64,000 nt of DNA from Streptomyces vietnamensis (GTDB lineage: Bacteria > Actinomycetota > Actinomycetes > Streptomycetales > Streptomycetaceae). The notes under the pieces are model-generated. The model searched no databases and had not been told where the DNA came from. It saw nothing but the letters and a program-made list of their open reading frames with translations. Of this stretch, positions 24,061 to 32,638 are shown in pieces. The position numbers were made by a program, and so were the translations under genes. Numbering within the stretch: position 1 is the first letter of the stretch; each line of letters opens with the position of its first letter. Location: the NCBI RefSeq assembly GCF_000830005.1, contig NZ_CP010407.1, forward strand, positions 2,337,001-2,401,000, given 5' to 3'.

Positions 24061-25425
24061 TCACGAGAGGCGCGAAAGCCGCTTCAGCAACAAAGCGGAG
24101 GCCACCGGCCGTGCTCCCGCCTTCGCGACGCCGTCGGCCACCTCGCGGTCGGTGGAGGCCACCACGACCGGCCGGCCCGGCGGCTCCGCCCGGACCAGCT
24201 GACGGATCAACTCGTCCGCCGTGACACCGGGCTTGGAGAACAGCACCCGCACCCCGCGCGGCGGTGCGAGCAGCACCGGGGCCGCCAGCTCCGCCCCGTC
24301 GAAGACACAGGTGACCTCGGCGCCCGAGCGGGCGGCGAGCGCCGAGAGACCGCCGAGCAGCCGCAGCCGCTGCTTCTCCAACGGCATCGTCGGATAGCCG
24401 GTCTTGGTGACGTTGTAGCCGTCGACGACGAGATGCGCCTGCGGCAGCGCGAGCAGTTGGTCGAGCAGCGCCGGGTCCGTCTCGGAGAGCGCCCGCGCCG
24501 CGATGTCCTTCGGGGACATCCGCCCCGGCTCCACCGCGTCCACGGTGTCCGCCGGGTGCACCGAGACGGGCGGCAGCGCGAGTTCGCGCCGCAGCCCCTG
24601 GGCCGCGTCGAGGACCGTGTCGAGCAGCAGCCGCAGCCGCATGTCCTCCACCGAGCGGCCCTCGCGGGCGGTCCTGCGGCTGGCCTCCAGGGCCGCCTCG
24701 ACCTCGCCGAGCCGGGCCTTGAGCCGCCGCGTCTCGCTCTCGGCGGCCGACACCTGCGCCGCCGACTCGGCCCGCGCGGCCTCGATCTCGCCCTGGACCT
24801 TGCGCAGCGCGGCCTCGCCGCGCTTGACGTCGCTCTGGGCGCTGCGCAGCTTGCGCTGAAGCGATTCCGCTTCCTTGCGGGCGGTCTCCAGGTCGCGTCT
24901 GAGCTGCTCGGTCTCGCCCCGGGAGCGGTCCTGGGCGGCGGCCAGCTCCTCGCGCAGCCGCTCCAGCTCGCGCCGGCCGGCCTCGTCGGCCCGCTCGGCG
25001 TCGGCCCGCTGGGCCTCCTCGCCGGCGGCGGCGACGAGCTTGATCCAGCCGGGCGGGCGCAGCACATAGGCGGCCGCGGCCACGTCGACGGGGTCGGCGG
25101 CCGCGGGCGGGGTGCCGGTCTCCACGGCTCCGGCCAGCTCGGGCTGGCCCTGCTTGAACCGTTCGCCGATCCGCTGCCGGAAGAGCGGGTCGCTCTCCAG
25201 GGCGGCGGCCATCGCGTTGCCGGCGAACTTGGCCCGCCGGCTCGCGGTGAAGCGGGCGTACTGCCGAAGGGGGGCGGGCAGCTCCGTGACGGTGAGCCCG
25301 CCGAAGGCGTCCGCGACCAGCGCGACGACCCGCCGCCGTACACCTTCCGGCAGTGGGTGGTCGAGCGTCTCGGCAGCGTCACCTGCCGCGCCGGCCGGCT
25401 CACCACCGTGCGCGGGCTGCTCCAC
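24061..25425 (-). CDS. NYN-domain (YacP/Rae1-like) RNA-binding protein with coiled coil
   Basis: A 454-residue cytoplasmic protein. An N-terminal helical region (~1-130) is followed by a long charged coiled-coil (residues ~145-265). The C-terminal NYN/PIN-like domain starts at HLVVDGYNVTKTGYP and includes VTCVFDGAE and VVVASTDREVADG. These acidic positions are the metal-binding site of NYN ribonucleases. Family knowledge suggests RNA cleavage or RNA surveillance; the target is unknown. GTG 25425 gives VEQPAHGG as N-terminus. Confidence 0.82.
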   Translation of the reverse strand: MEQPAHGGEPAGAAGDAAETLDHPLPEGVRRRVVALVADAFGGLTVTELPAPLRQYARFTASRRAKFAGNAMAAALESDPLFRQRIGERFKQGQPELAGAVETGTPPAAADPVDVAAAAYVLRPPGWIKLVAAAGEEAQRADAERADEAGRRELERLREELAAAQDRSRGETEQLRRDLETARKEAESLQRKLRSAQSDVKRGEAALRKVQGEIEAARAESAAQVSAAESETRRLKARLGEVEAALEASRRTAREGRSVEDMRLRLLLDTVLDAAQGLRRELALPPVSVHPADTVDAVEPGRMSPKDIAARALSETDPALLDQLLALPQAHLVVDGYNVTKTGYPTMPLEKQRLRLLGGLSALAARSGAEVTCVFDGAELAAPVLLAPPRGVRVLFSKPGVTADELIRQLVRAEPPGRPVVVASTDREVADGVAKAGARPVASALLLKRLSRLS

Positions 25426-25458
25426 GATCCGTCACCCCTATGTCGTCCGCGCCGTCCC

Positions 25459-25701
25459 TCAGGATTCGGCGCCCGGCCTGTCCACCAGTTCGATCTGGTC
25501 CACCGCGTTGCACCAACGGCAGCGGACCGACTCGATGGTCTCACTGACCACCTGCCGCTCCTCGACCGTCGGCTCTCCGGCGAGGTCCAGATGGACGTAC
25601 TCCACGACCTTGGAGGAGCGGGTCACGTCGAAGCGGGTCAGGTTGCCGCAGAGCGTGCAGCGCCAGCGGGTCTTGTCGGTCGGCAGGGGAACCGTCGTCA
25701 T
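25459..25701 (-). CDS. Small zinc-ribbon protein
   Basis: An 80-residue protein with two CxxC pairs (RCTLCGN and RCRWCNA) about 43 residues apart, a likely zinc ribbon. ATG 25701 (MTTVPLPTDK) is the natural start and the upstream extension is not needed. It lies 33 bases upstream of the NYN-domain gene on the same strand, so it probably shares its transcript and could act in the same RNA-related process. The function is unknown. Confidence 0.75.
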   Translation of the reverse strand: MTTVPLPTDKTRWRCTLCGNLTRFDVTRSSKVVEYVHLDLAGEPTVEERQVVSETIESVRCRWCNAVDQIELVDRPGAES

Positions 25702-25859
25702 CGGTGCCGTCCTTCTTCCTGTTTCCTGTGCCAGGTGCGGGTGCCGCGGTGCGCCGTCGAACTGCGGTGGTGATGCCCGTAACCCTACGGCCTCGCGGGG
25801 AGGCCGGAGCACGGCGAGGCGCTCTGTCCACTTCGGCCCCGGTACGCCATGATCTGTCC

Positions 25860-26594
25860 ATGATCGACTGGCGAGGCGCGACCCTCGGTGCCTGGCGGGG
25901 CACCCGCAACGGGCCCACGGTGACGTACGGACTGATCGCCGCCTGCTGCCTGCTCTTCGTGATCAGCCCGGTCTCCGGAATCGGCCCGGCGTACGGCACG
26001 GGCGACGAGCTCCTGGCCGCCCAGGGCGCCTACTTCCGCCGCTGGGGCGTCGTCCCCGCCGAGCTGACGAGCGGCGATCCGCGCGCGCTGCTCACCCCGC
26101 TGACCGCACTCTTCGTCCACGGCAGCTGGCTCCATCTGCTCGGCAACATGCTCTTCCTGTACGTCTTCGGCGCGATGGCCGAGGAACGCATGGGGCCGGT
26201 CGAGTTCGCCCTCTTCTACCTGGGGACCGGCTACGTCGCCCTGCTCGGGTACGCGGTGGCGCACGCGGACAGCGAGCAGACCCTGGTCGGGGCCTCCGGG
26301 GCGATCTCCGCGGTGCTCGGGGCCTTCCTCTTCCTCTTCCCGCGCTCCCGGGTCACCAGCCTCTTCCCCTTCCTGTTCTTCCTGCCGCTGCGCTTCCCCG
26401 CCTGGATCGTGCTGATCTTCTGGTTCACCCTCCAGTGGCTGGCCGCGCGGGCGGCGGGCGCGGGACCCGGCGTCGCCTATCTGGCCCATGTCGTGGGCTT
26501 CTGCGTCGGCTTCCTCTACGCCTGGGGGCGCTTCCGCGGTGGGGATAGAGTGAAAGCCCCAGCCGCGGCGACCGAGGGAGAAAGCCAGCCGTGA
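25860..26594 (+). CDS. Rhomboid-family intramembrane serine protease
   Basis: A 244-residue membrane protein with six or more hydrophobic helices. The HGSWLHLLGNMLFLYVFG block, nucleophile GASGAISAVLGA (Ser) and AHVVGFCVGF (His) are the rhomboid signatures, so it should be active in cleaving transmembrane substrates. ATG 25860 starts the protein. The stop overlaps the next gene in GTGA, so the two are coupled. Confidence 0.9.
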   Translation: MIDWRGATLGAWRGTRNGPTVTYGLIAACCLLFVISPVSGIGPAYGTGDELLAAQGAYFRRWGVVPAELTSGDPRALLTPLTALFVHGSWLHLLGNMLFLYVFGAMAEERMGPVEFALFYLGTGYVALLGYAVAHADSEQTLVGASGAISAVLGAFLFLFPRSRVTSLFPFLFFLPLRFPAWIVLIFWFTLQWLAARAAGAGPGVAYLAHVVGFCVGFLYAWGRFRGGDRVKAPAAATEGESQP

Positions 26595-26872
26595 TCACCG
26601 CGATCGTGCTCATCAAGACCAGCGTGGACCGCATCCCCGAGATCGCCGAGTCGATCGCCGCGCTCGACAGCGTCAGCGAGGTCTTCTCGGTCACCGGTAC
26701 GTACGACCTGATCGCCATGGTCCGGGTGCCGCGCCACGACGACCTGGCGGACGTGATCCCCGGCCGGATCAGCAAGATCCCGGGCGTCGAGGCCACGGAC
26801 ACGCACGTCGCCTTCCGCACGTACTCCCAGCACGACCTGGAGGCGGCCTTCGCCATCGGTCTGGAGTCCTGA
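26591..26872 (+). CDS. Stand-alone RAM-domain protein (Lrp/AsnC ligand-binding domain only)
   Basis: A 93-residue protein with the Lrp/AsnC RAM fold but no DNA-binding helix-turn-helix. It contains SVSEVFSVTGTYDLIAMVRV, the typical sensory strand-helix pattern. Such proteins bind amino acids and form rings, and may modulate full Lrp proteins. GTG 26591 overlaps the rhomboid stop. A strong terminator follows. Confidence 0.85.
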   Translation: MITAIVLIKTSVDRIPEIAESIAALDSVSEVFSVTGTYDLIAMVRVPRHDDLADVIPGRISKIPGVEATDTHVAFRTYSQHDLEAAFAIGLES

Positions 26873-26910
26873 CCGTCCCGAGTCCTGACGCCGCGCACGC
26901 GGCATGGCTG

Positions 26911-26940
26911 AAGGGGGCCTCCCGAGCGGGAGGCCCCCTT
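26911..26940. terminator. Bidirectional terminator
   Basis: A perfect 14-base inverted repeat, arms AAGGGGGCCTCCCG and CGGGAGGCCCCCTT around AG, between the RAM-domain gene and the convergent desulfurase-like gene. Confidence 0.85.
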
Positions 26941-26959
26941 CACCCGTACGAGTGACTGA

Positions 26960-28372
26960 TCAGCCGCGATCCGGGACGCAGCGGCCGTCCTCGGTGCGGT
27001 ACTTCCACTGCGCGCCGTCCCGGACGAGCTCCTTCACGGCGCCGACGAACCGGTCCACGTGCTCGTCCGGCGTACCGGCGCCGAAGCTCACCCGGATGGC
27101 GTTGAGTGACCGCTCGCCGGGCGCGGCCTCGGGGGCGCCGCACTCCCCCGGGTCCTGCGGGTCGCTGCCGAGCAGGGTGCGGACCAGCGGGTGGGCGCAG
27201 AACAGGCCGTCGCGGACGCCGATGCCGTACTCGGCGGAGAGCGCGGCGGCGAAGTGGGAGCTGTTCCAGCCCTCCACGACGAAGGAGATGACGCCCACGC
27301 GGGGCGCGTCGTCGCCGAAGAGCGACAGCACGCGCACCTCGGGCACCTCGGCCAGGCCCTCGCGGACCTTCGCGATCAGGTGCTGCTCGCGGGCGACGAG
27401 GGAGTCGAAGCCGGCCTCGGTGAGCGCCTTGCAGGCGGAGGCGATCGAGTAGACGCCGATGACGTTCGGCGAACCGGCTTCATGTCGGGCCGCGGTGGTG
27501 TGCCACTCCACGTCCACACCACCGTCGGCCCGACGGGCTACCTTGCGGGACGCTCCACCGCCCGCGAGGTAGGGCTCGGAATCCTGCAGCCAGTCGGCTC
27601 GCCCGGCGAGGACGCCGGAGCCGAAGGGCGCGTACAGCTTGTGCCCGGAGAAGGCGACCCAGTCCACGTCCAACTCCCGTACGGAGACGGGGTGGTGGGG
27701 CGCGAGCTGGGCGGCGTCGAGCACGATCCGGGCGCCGTGCGCGTGCGCCGCGGCGGCCAGTTCCCTCACCGGCCACAGCTCACCGGTGACGTTGGAGGCG
27801 CCGGTGACGCAGACGAGGGCCGGGCCGTGGCCCCCTTCAATCGTCACAGTGCGGTCGGCGAGGGCGCGCTCCAGGGTCGCGACGGCCTGCTCCGGGGTGC
27901 GCGGCGCGTTGAGGTAGGTGACCCGGGCGTCCCGCCAGGGCAGCAGCGAGGCGTGGTGCTCGGTCTCGAAGACGAAGACCTCGCAGTCCGCCGGGATCGT
28001 GGCGGCGAGCAGGTTGAGCGAGTCGGTGGTGGAGCGGGTGAAGACGACCTGGTCGCCGGGGCGGCAGTCGAGGAACTCGGCGACGGTGGCGCGGCTGTTC
28101 TCGAAGAGGTCGGTGGAGAGCTGGGAGAGGTAGCCGGCGCCGCGGTGGACGCTGCCGTAGTACGGGGCGTACGCGGCGACGTCGTCCCAGACCCGCTGGA
28201 GGGCCGGCGCGCTGGCCGCGTAGTCGAGCGCCGCGTAGGTCACCTCGCCGCCGGTGACGAGCGGGACGGTGACGTCCCGGCCGAGGACCGGCAGCGGGGC
28301 GGCGCAGCAGGGGTCGGCGGACTCGGCGGCGGTGTCGGCGGTGGTGGCGGCGGCGTTCGGGTATGCGGACAT
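26960..28372 (-). CDS. Class V aminotransferase, cysteine desulfurase / selenocysteine lyase-like
   Basis: A 470-residue PLP enzyme of the SufS/CsdA type. FSGHKLYAPFGSG carries the PLP lysine, ETEHHASLLPWR and LDAAQLAPH are the cofactor-binding segments, and VRDGLFCAHPL puts a Cys where SufS enzymes have the persulfide-forming cysteine. It probably removes sulfur from cysteine or a related substrate. ATG 28372 is chosen for its GGGAG ribosome-binding site; in-frame starts further up fall in the leader. A probable SAM-IV riboswitch precedes the gene, so expression should respond to S-adenosylmethionine and a role in sulfur supply or salvage is likely. Confidence 0.82.
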   Translation of the reverse strand: MSAYPNAAATTADTAAESADPCCAAPLPVLGRDVTVPLVTGGEVTYAALDYAASAPALQRVWDDVAAYAPYYGSVHRGAGYLSQLSTDLFENSRATVAEFLDCRPGDQVVFTRSTTDSLNLLAATIPADCEVFVFETEHHASLLPWRDARVTYLNAPRTPEQAVATLERALADRTVTIEGGHGPALVCVTGASNVTGELWPVRELAAAAHAHGARIVLDAAQLAPHHPVSVRELDVDWVAFSGHKLYAPFGSGVLAGRADWLQDSEPYLAGGGASRKVARRADGGVDVEWHTTAARHEAGSPNVIGVYSIASACKALTEAGFDSLVAREQHLIAKVREGLAEVPEVRVLSLFGDDAPRVGVISFVVEGWNSSHFAAALSAEYGIGVRDGLFCAHPLVRTLLGSDPQDPGECGAPEAAPGERSLNAIRVSFGAGTPDEHVDRFVGAVKELVRDGAQWKYRTEDGRCVPDRG

Positions 28373-28535
28373 GGCGGTATCTCCCGGCATAAAAAGGGTG
28401 CGAAAAGGCGTACGAGGCCCGTGCGACGGCAGCGCGCAAGAGAAGGGGGTGCCGCGGACGGGTGGTGATGTCGAAGAGGGGCCGAGAGGCCCTAACGCAT
28501 TCGCTTGCTCACGAGACAACGCTCCCTAGAGGACC
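28373..28535 (-). promoter_or_regulatory. Leader between the SAM-IV aptamer and the desulfurase-like gene
   Basis: About 160 bases of transcribed leader. On the minus strand it carries a GGGCC-TCTC-GGCCC hairpin near 28478-28494 and a short frame GTG-AGC-AAG-CGA-ATG-CGT-TAG just upstream of it. The frame of the downstream enzyme is itself open through this stretch. I see no U-run terminator, so control could be at translation, but this is inference. Confidence 0.4.
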
Positions 28536-28677
28536 AAGGACCCCAGGGTTGCGCGCAGGGGTCCGCGCTTGCCGCAGGCTTCTGCTCGTGCGGCCTGGTC
28601 TTCACCCGGGGCACCCCGCCACGGACGGAGGGTTGCCGGACAGCCGGCCGGGGCCTTGCAGCTGTCACTCATGACCT
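28536..28677 (-). ncRNA. Probable SAM-IV (SAM-I/IV clan) riboswitch
   Basis: Read on the minus strand, the element begins GGTCATGAGTGACAGCTG and continues with CTGTCCGGCAACCCTCC, then GGCGGGGTGCCCCGGGTG and a closing GACCAGG. It ends with a downstream hairpin between GGACCCC and GGGGTCC (28538-28564). The GGCAACCCTCC and GGTGCCC...GGTGA-GACC blocks are the conserved SAM-binding core as I know it from actinobacterial SAM-IV riboswitches; the downstream hairpin is compatible with the SAM-IV pseudoknot region. It sits in the 5' leader of the class V aminotransferase gene. I cannot run a covariance search. Confidence 0.8.
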
Positions 28678-28684
28678 GTCGAAA

Positions 28685-28714
28685 AACCTATGCCAGACGA
28701 TCACGACGCCGCAA
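28685..28714 (-). promoter_or_regulatory. Promoter driving the riboswitch leader
   Basis: On the minus strand TTGCGG (28709-28714) and TAGGTT (28685-28690) are 18 bases apart. The predicted start, near 28678, coincides with the 5' end of the SAM-IV element. The -35 overlaps the end of the trpD terminator. Confidence 0.55.
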
Positions 28715-28743
28715 CCCCGTCCCGGCATCCGGGACGGGGCTGC
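28711..28743 (-). terminator. Terminator after trpD
   Basis: An inverted repeat with arms CCCCGTCCCG and CGGGACGGGG around a CAT centre, flanked by further GCA/TGC pairing, starting 20 bases after the trpD stop codon. Confidence 0.75.
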
Positions 28744-28763
28744 AATCGTGCGTTCACATGCCC

Positions 28764-29828
28764 TCAGGCGTTGCTGGCGGCGATCCACCGCTCCAGGGAC
28801 CGCTGGGCCGCGCCCGAGTCGATCGACTCGGCCGCCTTCGCGATGCCCGCGGCCAGTTGCTCCGCCAGGGTGCCCGTGCCGGGGTCCAGGGCGGTGAGCG
28901 CCGCCGCCGCGTTGAGCAGCACCGCGTCCCGTACGGGCCCGGTCTCCCCCGCGAGCAGCCGGCGGGCCACGTCGGCGTTGTACGAGGCGTCCTCGCCGCG
29001 CAGGGCCTCCAGGGGGACGAGGTCGATGCCGACGTCCCGCGGATCGAAGCGCTCCTCGGTGACGCCGCCGTCCCGGACCACCCACACCCGGGAGGTGGAG
29101 GTGGTGGTCAGCTCGTCCAGGCCGTCGTCGCCGCGGAAGACGAGGGCGGAGTTGCCGCGCTCGGCGAAGACCCCGGCGACGACCGGCGCCATGCGCGGGT
29201 CGGCGACGCCGACGGCCTGGGACCGTACCTTCGCCGGGTTGGTCAGCGGGCCGAGGACGTTGAAGGTGGTCCGGATGCCCAGCTGGCCGCGGGCCGCGGC
29301 GACGTGCCGCAGCGAGGGGTGGAACTTGATCGCGAAGCAGAGGGTGATGCCCGCCTCGTCGGCGACCTCGGCGACCCGCCGCGGGGTCAGGTTCAGATTG
29401 ACGCCGAGCTTCTCCAGGACGTCGGAGGAGCCGGAGGCGGAGGAGGCGGCACGGTTGCCGTGCTTGACGACCTTGGCGCCGGTCCCGGCGACCACGATCG
29501 ACGCCATCGTGGAGATGTTCACGGTCTTGGCGCCGTCGCCGCCGGTGCCGACGATGTCGACGGTCCGCCCGGGCACCTCGATGACGTTGGCGTGCGCGTA
29601 CATGGTCCGTACGAGGCCGCTGATCTCCTGCACGGTCTCGCCCTTGGCGCGCAGGGCCACCATGAACCCGGCGATCTGGGCGTCGGTCGCCTCGCCGCTC
29701 ATGATCAGGTCCATCGCCCAGGCCGTGTCGTCGGCGGTGAGGTCGTTTCCGTCCAGCAGACCGTTCAGCAGGACGGGCCAGGAGCGGCCCGCCGACGTAG
29801 GTCCTCCAGCGGGGGTCGCAGCGCTCAT
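28764..29828 (-). CDS. trpD: Anthranilate phosphoribosyltransferase
   Basis: A 354-residue enzyme that joins anthranilate to PRPP in the second step of tryptophan synthesis. The glycine-rich PRPP loop [38 protein letters not shown] and the [14 protein letters not shown] block are all present. ATG 29828 is preceded by AGGAG; the longer frame to 29906 would cross the qcrB terminator. It stands alone rather than in a trp operon, as is usual in streptomycetes, and I see no Trp-rich leader peptide upstream, in contrast to trpE. Confidence 0.95.
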   Translation of the reverse strand: MSAATPAGGPTSAGRSWPVLLNGLLDGNDLTADDTAWAMDLIMSGEATDAQIAGFMVALRAKGETVQEISGLVRTMYAHANVIEVPGRTVDIVGTGGDGAKTVNISTMASIVVAGTGAKVVKHGNRAASSASGSSDVLEKLGVNLNLTPRRVAEVADEAGITLCFAIKFHPSLRHVAAARGQLGIRTTFNVLGPLTNPAKVRSQAVGVADPRMAPVVAGVFAERGNSALVFRGDDGLDELTTTSTSRVWVVRDGGVTEERFDPRDVGIDLVPLEALRGEDASYNADVARRLLAGETGPVRDAVLLNAAAALTALDPGTGTLAEQLAAGIAKAAESIDSGAAQRSLERWIAASNA

Positions 29829-29892
29829 GGCAGCTCCTGTGATGATCACGTGACGGATACGGTTCCACCCTATCGACCTCCGGGGACGGCAA

Positions 29893-29923
29893 AGAGCCCC
29901 GTCCATCGAATGGACGGGGCTCT
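29893..29923. terminator. Terminator after the qcr operon
   Basis: A perfect 14-base inverted repeat, arms AGAGCCCCGTCCAT and ATGGACGGGGCTCT around CGA, 41 bases after the qcrB stop codon. Confidence 0.85.
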
Positions 29924-29963
29924 CGCCGTGGCGACACCTACATGGTCAGGTGTTCAAGGGTGA

Positions 29964-31589
29964 TCAGTGGTGGCCGTGGCCGCTCTGGATCTCCTTGTAC
30001 TCCTCGACCGTGGGCTTGGCGATCTGGCTGTCGTTGCCGTAGTAGCCCTTGTTGAGCTTGACGCGGAGCTTCTCCATGCGGCCGATCTTCCGCTCCACGC
30101 CGTTCTCGTCGACGGCCGGCGGAAGCTCCGCGGCCTCGTACTGCTCGTGCGCCGTGAGGCGGTGCAGCTCGCCCTGGCTGAGCGGCGTGTGGACCTCGAC
30201 GAACTCACCGTGCGGCAGGCGCTTGATGATGCCCGACTCGCGGCCGTGCAGCACCTTGTCCTTGTCGCGGCGCTGGAGGCCGAGGCAGATCCGCTTGGTG
30301 GCGATGAACGCGAGGACCGGGCCGACGAAGAAGAAGATCCGCACGAACCAGGTGATCGAGTTCAGCGACAGGTGGAAGTGGGTCGCCCAGAGGTCGTTTC
30401 CACCACCCACGAGCATGATCATGTACGCGGTGATCCAGGCGACACCGAAGGCGGTGCGCGTCGGAGCGTTGCGCGGGCGCTGCGCGATGTGGTGCTCGCG
30501 CTTGTCGCCCGTGATCCAGGACTCGATGAACGGGTAGACCGCGATGGCCGCGAGGACCAGCGGGAAGATCGCCAGCGGGATCATCACGCCGAGGACCAGC
30601 GTGTGGCCCCACAGGTTGATCTCCCAGCCCGGCATGACACGGATCAGACCCTCGGCGAAGCCCATGTACCAGTCGGGCTGGGCGCCGGTGGACACCTGGT
30701 CCGGGCGGTACGGGCCGATGGCCCAGATCGGGTTGATCGAGGCGATCGCCGCGATGACCGCGATGACACCGAAGACCAGGAAGAAGAAGCCTCCGGCCTT
30801 CGCCATGTACACGGGCAGCAGCGGCATGCCGACGACGTTCTCGTTCGTCCGGCCGGGGCCGGCGAAGTGCGTGTGCTTGTGGACGAACACCAGGATGAGG
30901 TGGGCGACCACGAGGCCCAGCATGATGCCGGGGAGCAGCAGCACGTGCGCCGAGTAGAACCGGGCGACGAAGTCGCCGCCGGGGAACTCGCCGCCGAACA
31001 GGAACATCGACAGGTACGTGCCGAGGACCGGCACGGACAGGATCGCGCCCTGCATGAAGCGGACACCGGTGCCGGAGAGCAGGTCGTCCGGGAGCGAGTA
31101 ACCGGTGAAGCCGGTGAACATGCCCAGGAAGAACAGCAGGAAGCCGAACAGCCAGTTGATCTCACGCGGCTTGCGGAACGCGCCGGTGAAGAAGACGCGC
31201 ATCATGTGCACGAACATGCCGGCGAGGAAGATCAGCGCCGCCCAGTGGTGGATCTGCCGGACGAGCAGACCACCGCGCACCTCGAACGAGATGTGCATGG
31301 TCGAGTTGAACGCCTCGGACATCAGCTGTCCCTGGAGCGGGACGTACGGTCCGACGTACTCCACCTCGTTCATCGACGGGTGGAAGAACATCGTCAGGTA
31401 GACGCCCGTCAGGATGATGATGAGGAAGCTGTAGAGGCAGACCTCGCCCAGCATGAAGGACCAGTGGTCCGGGAAGATCTTCCGCATGTTGGCCTTGGCC
31501 AGCGTGTAGATCCCCAGGCGACCGTCGGCCCAGTCGGCGACCCGCTCACCGGCGGGCGCCTTCTTCTGCGTGTTGGTCACAGTGCTCAT
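29964..31589 (-). CDS. qcrB: Menaquinol-cytochrome c reductase cytochrome b subunit
   Basis: A 541-residue membrane subunit of the actinobacterial bc complex. Haem-ligand histidines lie in RQIHHWAALIFLAG, GMFVHMMRV, FYSAHVLLLPG and VVAHLILVFVHKHTH, and the quinol site is in NPIWAIGPYRPDQV. It carries the long C-terminal cytoplasmic extension typical of actinobacteria. It oxidises menaquinol and passes electrons to haem b and the Rieske centre. The ATG overlaps the qcrA stop in ATGA, so qcrC-qcrA-qcrB are coupled. Confidence 0.96.
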   Translation of the reverse strand: MSTVTNTQKKAPAGERVADWADGRLGIYTLAKANMRKIFPDHWSFMLGEVCLYSFLIIILTGVYLTMFFHPSMNEVEYVGPYVPLQGQLMSEAFNSTMHISFEVRGGLLVRQIHHWAALIFLAGMFVHMMRVFFTGAFRKPREINWLFGFLLFFLGMFTGFTGYSLPDDLLSGTGVRFMQGAILSVPVLGTYLSMFLFGGEFPGGDFVARFYSAHVLLLPGIMLGLVVAHLILVFVHKHTHFAGPGRTNENVVGMPLLPVYMAKAGGFFFLVFGVIAVIAAIASINPIWAIGPYRPDQVSTGAQPDWYMGFAEGLIRVMPGWEINLWGHTLVLGVMIPLAIFPLVLAAIAVYPFIESWITGDKREHHIAQRPRNAPTRTAFGVAWITAYMIMLVGGGNDLWATHFHLSLNSITWFVRIFFFVGPVLAFIATKRICLGLQRRDKDKVLHGRESGIIKRLPHGEFVEVHTPLSQGELHRLTAHEQYEAAELPPAVDENGVERKIGRMEKLRVKLNKGYYGNDSQIAKPTVEEYKEIQSGHGHH

Positions 31590-32638
31590 CCGCGCTCCCA
31601 GAAGGCAGGACCGACGGGCTCTTCGAAGTCGCCGTGCGCCTCGAGGAAGCCCTTGTCGTTCACGCCGATCCGCAGCTGCGGAAGGGGGTGACCGGCCGGG
31701 CCGAAGATGACGCGGGCGCCGTCGGAGAGGTCGAAGGTGGACTGGTGGCAGGGGCAGAGCACGTGGTGCGTCTGCTGCTCGTACAGGGAGATCGGGCAGC
31801 CCACGTGGGTGCAGATCTTCGAGAACGCGACGATGCCCTCGTGCGACCACTCGAGCTCACGCTTGTCCTTGATGTCCTCCGGCTGGATCCGGACGATCAT
31901 CAGGGCGGCCTTGGCGATCTCGGTCTGGAAGTGCTCGTCGTGCTCCGAGAGGCCCTCGGGCATCGCGAAGGTCAGCGAGCCGACCGCGACGTCCTCGGGA
32001 CGCAGCGGCTCGTGCGTGTTCATGTTGATGAGCTGGAGCCCCTTGGTCCACATGGTGGAGCGGAGCTTCTTCTCGGGCAGCGGGCCCATGTCACGCAGCA
32101 GGACGATGCCGGAGAGCGGAACCATCGCGAGCGCTCCGAAGAGCGTGTTGCGGATGAGCTTGCGGCGGCCGAAGCCGGACTCGGCGGCACCGGCCGCGAA
32201 GTCCGCCATGACCTTCGCCTTGACCTCGGGCGTCGCCTGCATCGGGTGACGCTCGTCGGCGACCTCGACGTCGGACATCAGGGTGCGGGCCCAGTGGACC
32301 GCGCCCGCGCCGATGAAGAAGAGGGCGGCACCGAGGGTCAGACCCAGGGCGAAGTTGAGCGCGGACACGTGGCCGAAGGGCCAGATGTACACGATCTTGT
32401 CGACCGGGAAGATCACGTACGAGGCGATGAAGCCGATGGTGGCCAGCATCGACAGCGTGAACATGAAGGCGACCGCACGCTCGGACCGGCGGGCGGCCCG
32501 CTCGTCGATGTCCTGGATGCGGGGCTTGTGGGGCGGGAGGCCCGGGTCGGCGAACGGGTCGTCGGCGACCGTCACCGCGCCGTGCGCGGTGTCCTGCCCT
32601 GCCGGCAGGGTCTCTTCTGGAATCTCTTGGCTACTCAT
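31586..32638 (-). CDS. qcrA: Menaquinol-cytochrome c reductase Rieske iron-sulfur subunit
   Basis: A 350-residue Rieske protein with three N-terminal membrane segments, as in other actinobacteria. The 2Fe-2S ligands are in ICTHVGCPISLY and VLCPCHQSTFDL. It transfers electrons from menaquinol to the dihaem cytochrome c subunit. The start and stop both overlap neighbouring genes by four bases (ATGA), showing tight operon structure. Confidence 0.96.
   Translation of the reverse strand: MSSQEIPEETLPAGQDTAHGAVTVADDPFADPGLPPHKPRIQDIDERAARRSERAVAFMFTLSMLATIGFIASYVIFPVDKIVYIWPFGHVSALNFALGLTLGAALFFIGAGAVHWARTLMSDVEVADERHPMQATPEVKAKVMADFAAGAAESGFGRRKLIRNTLFGALAMVPLSGIVLLRDMGPLPEKKLRSTMWTKGLQLINMNTHEPLRPEDVAVGSLTFAMPEGLSEHDEHFQTEIAKAALMIVRIQPEDIKDKRELEWSHEGIVAFSKICTHVGCPISLYEQQTHHVLCPCHQSTFDLSDGARVIFGPAGHPLPQLRIGVNDKGFLEAHGDFEEPVGPAFWERG

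Noticed and set aside
29829..29892. A second trp attenuator ahead of trpD
   Set aside because: The 64 bases upstream have no Trp-rich short frame or terminator hairpin other than the one ending the qcr transcript.
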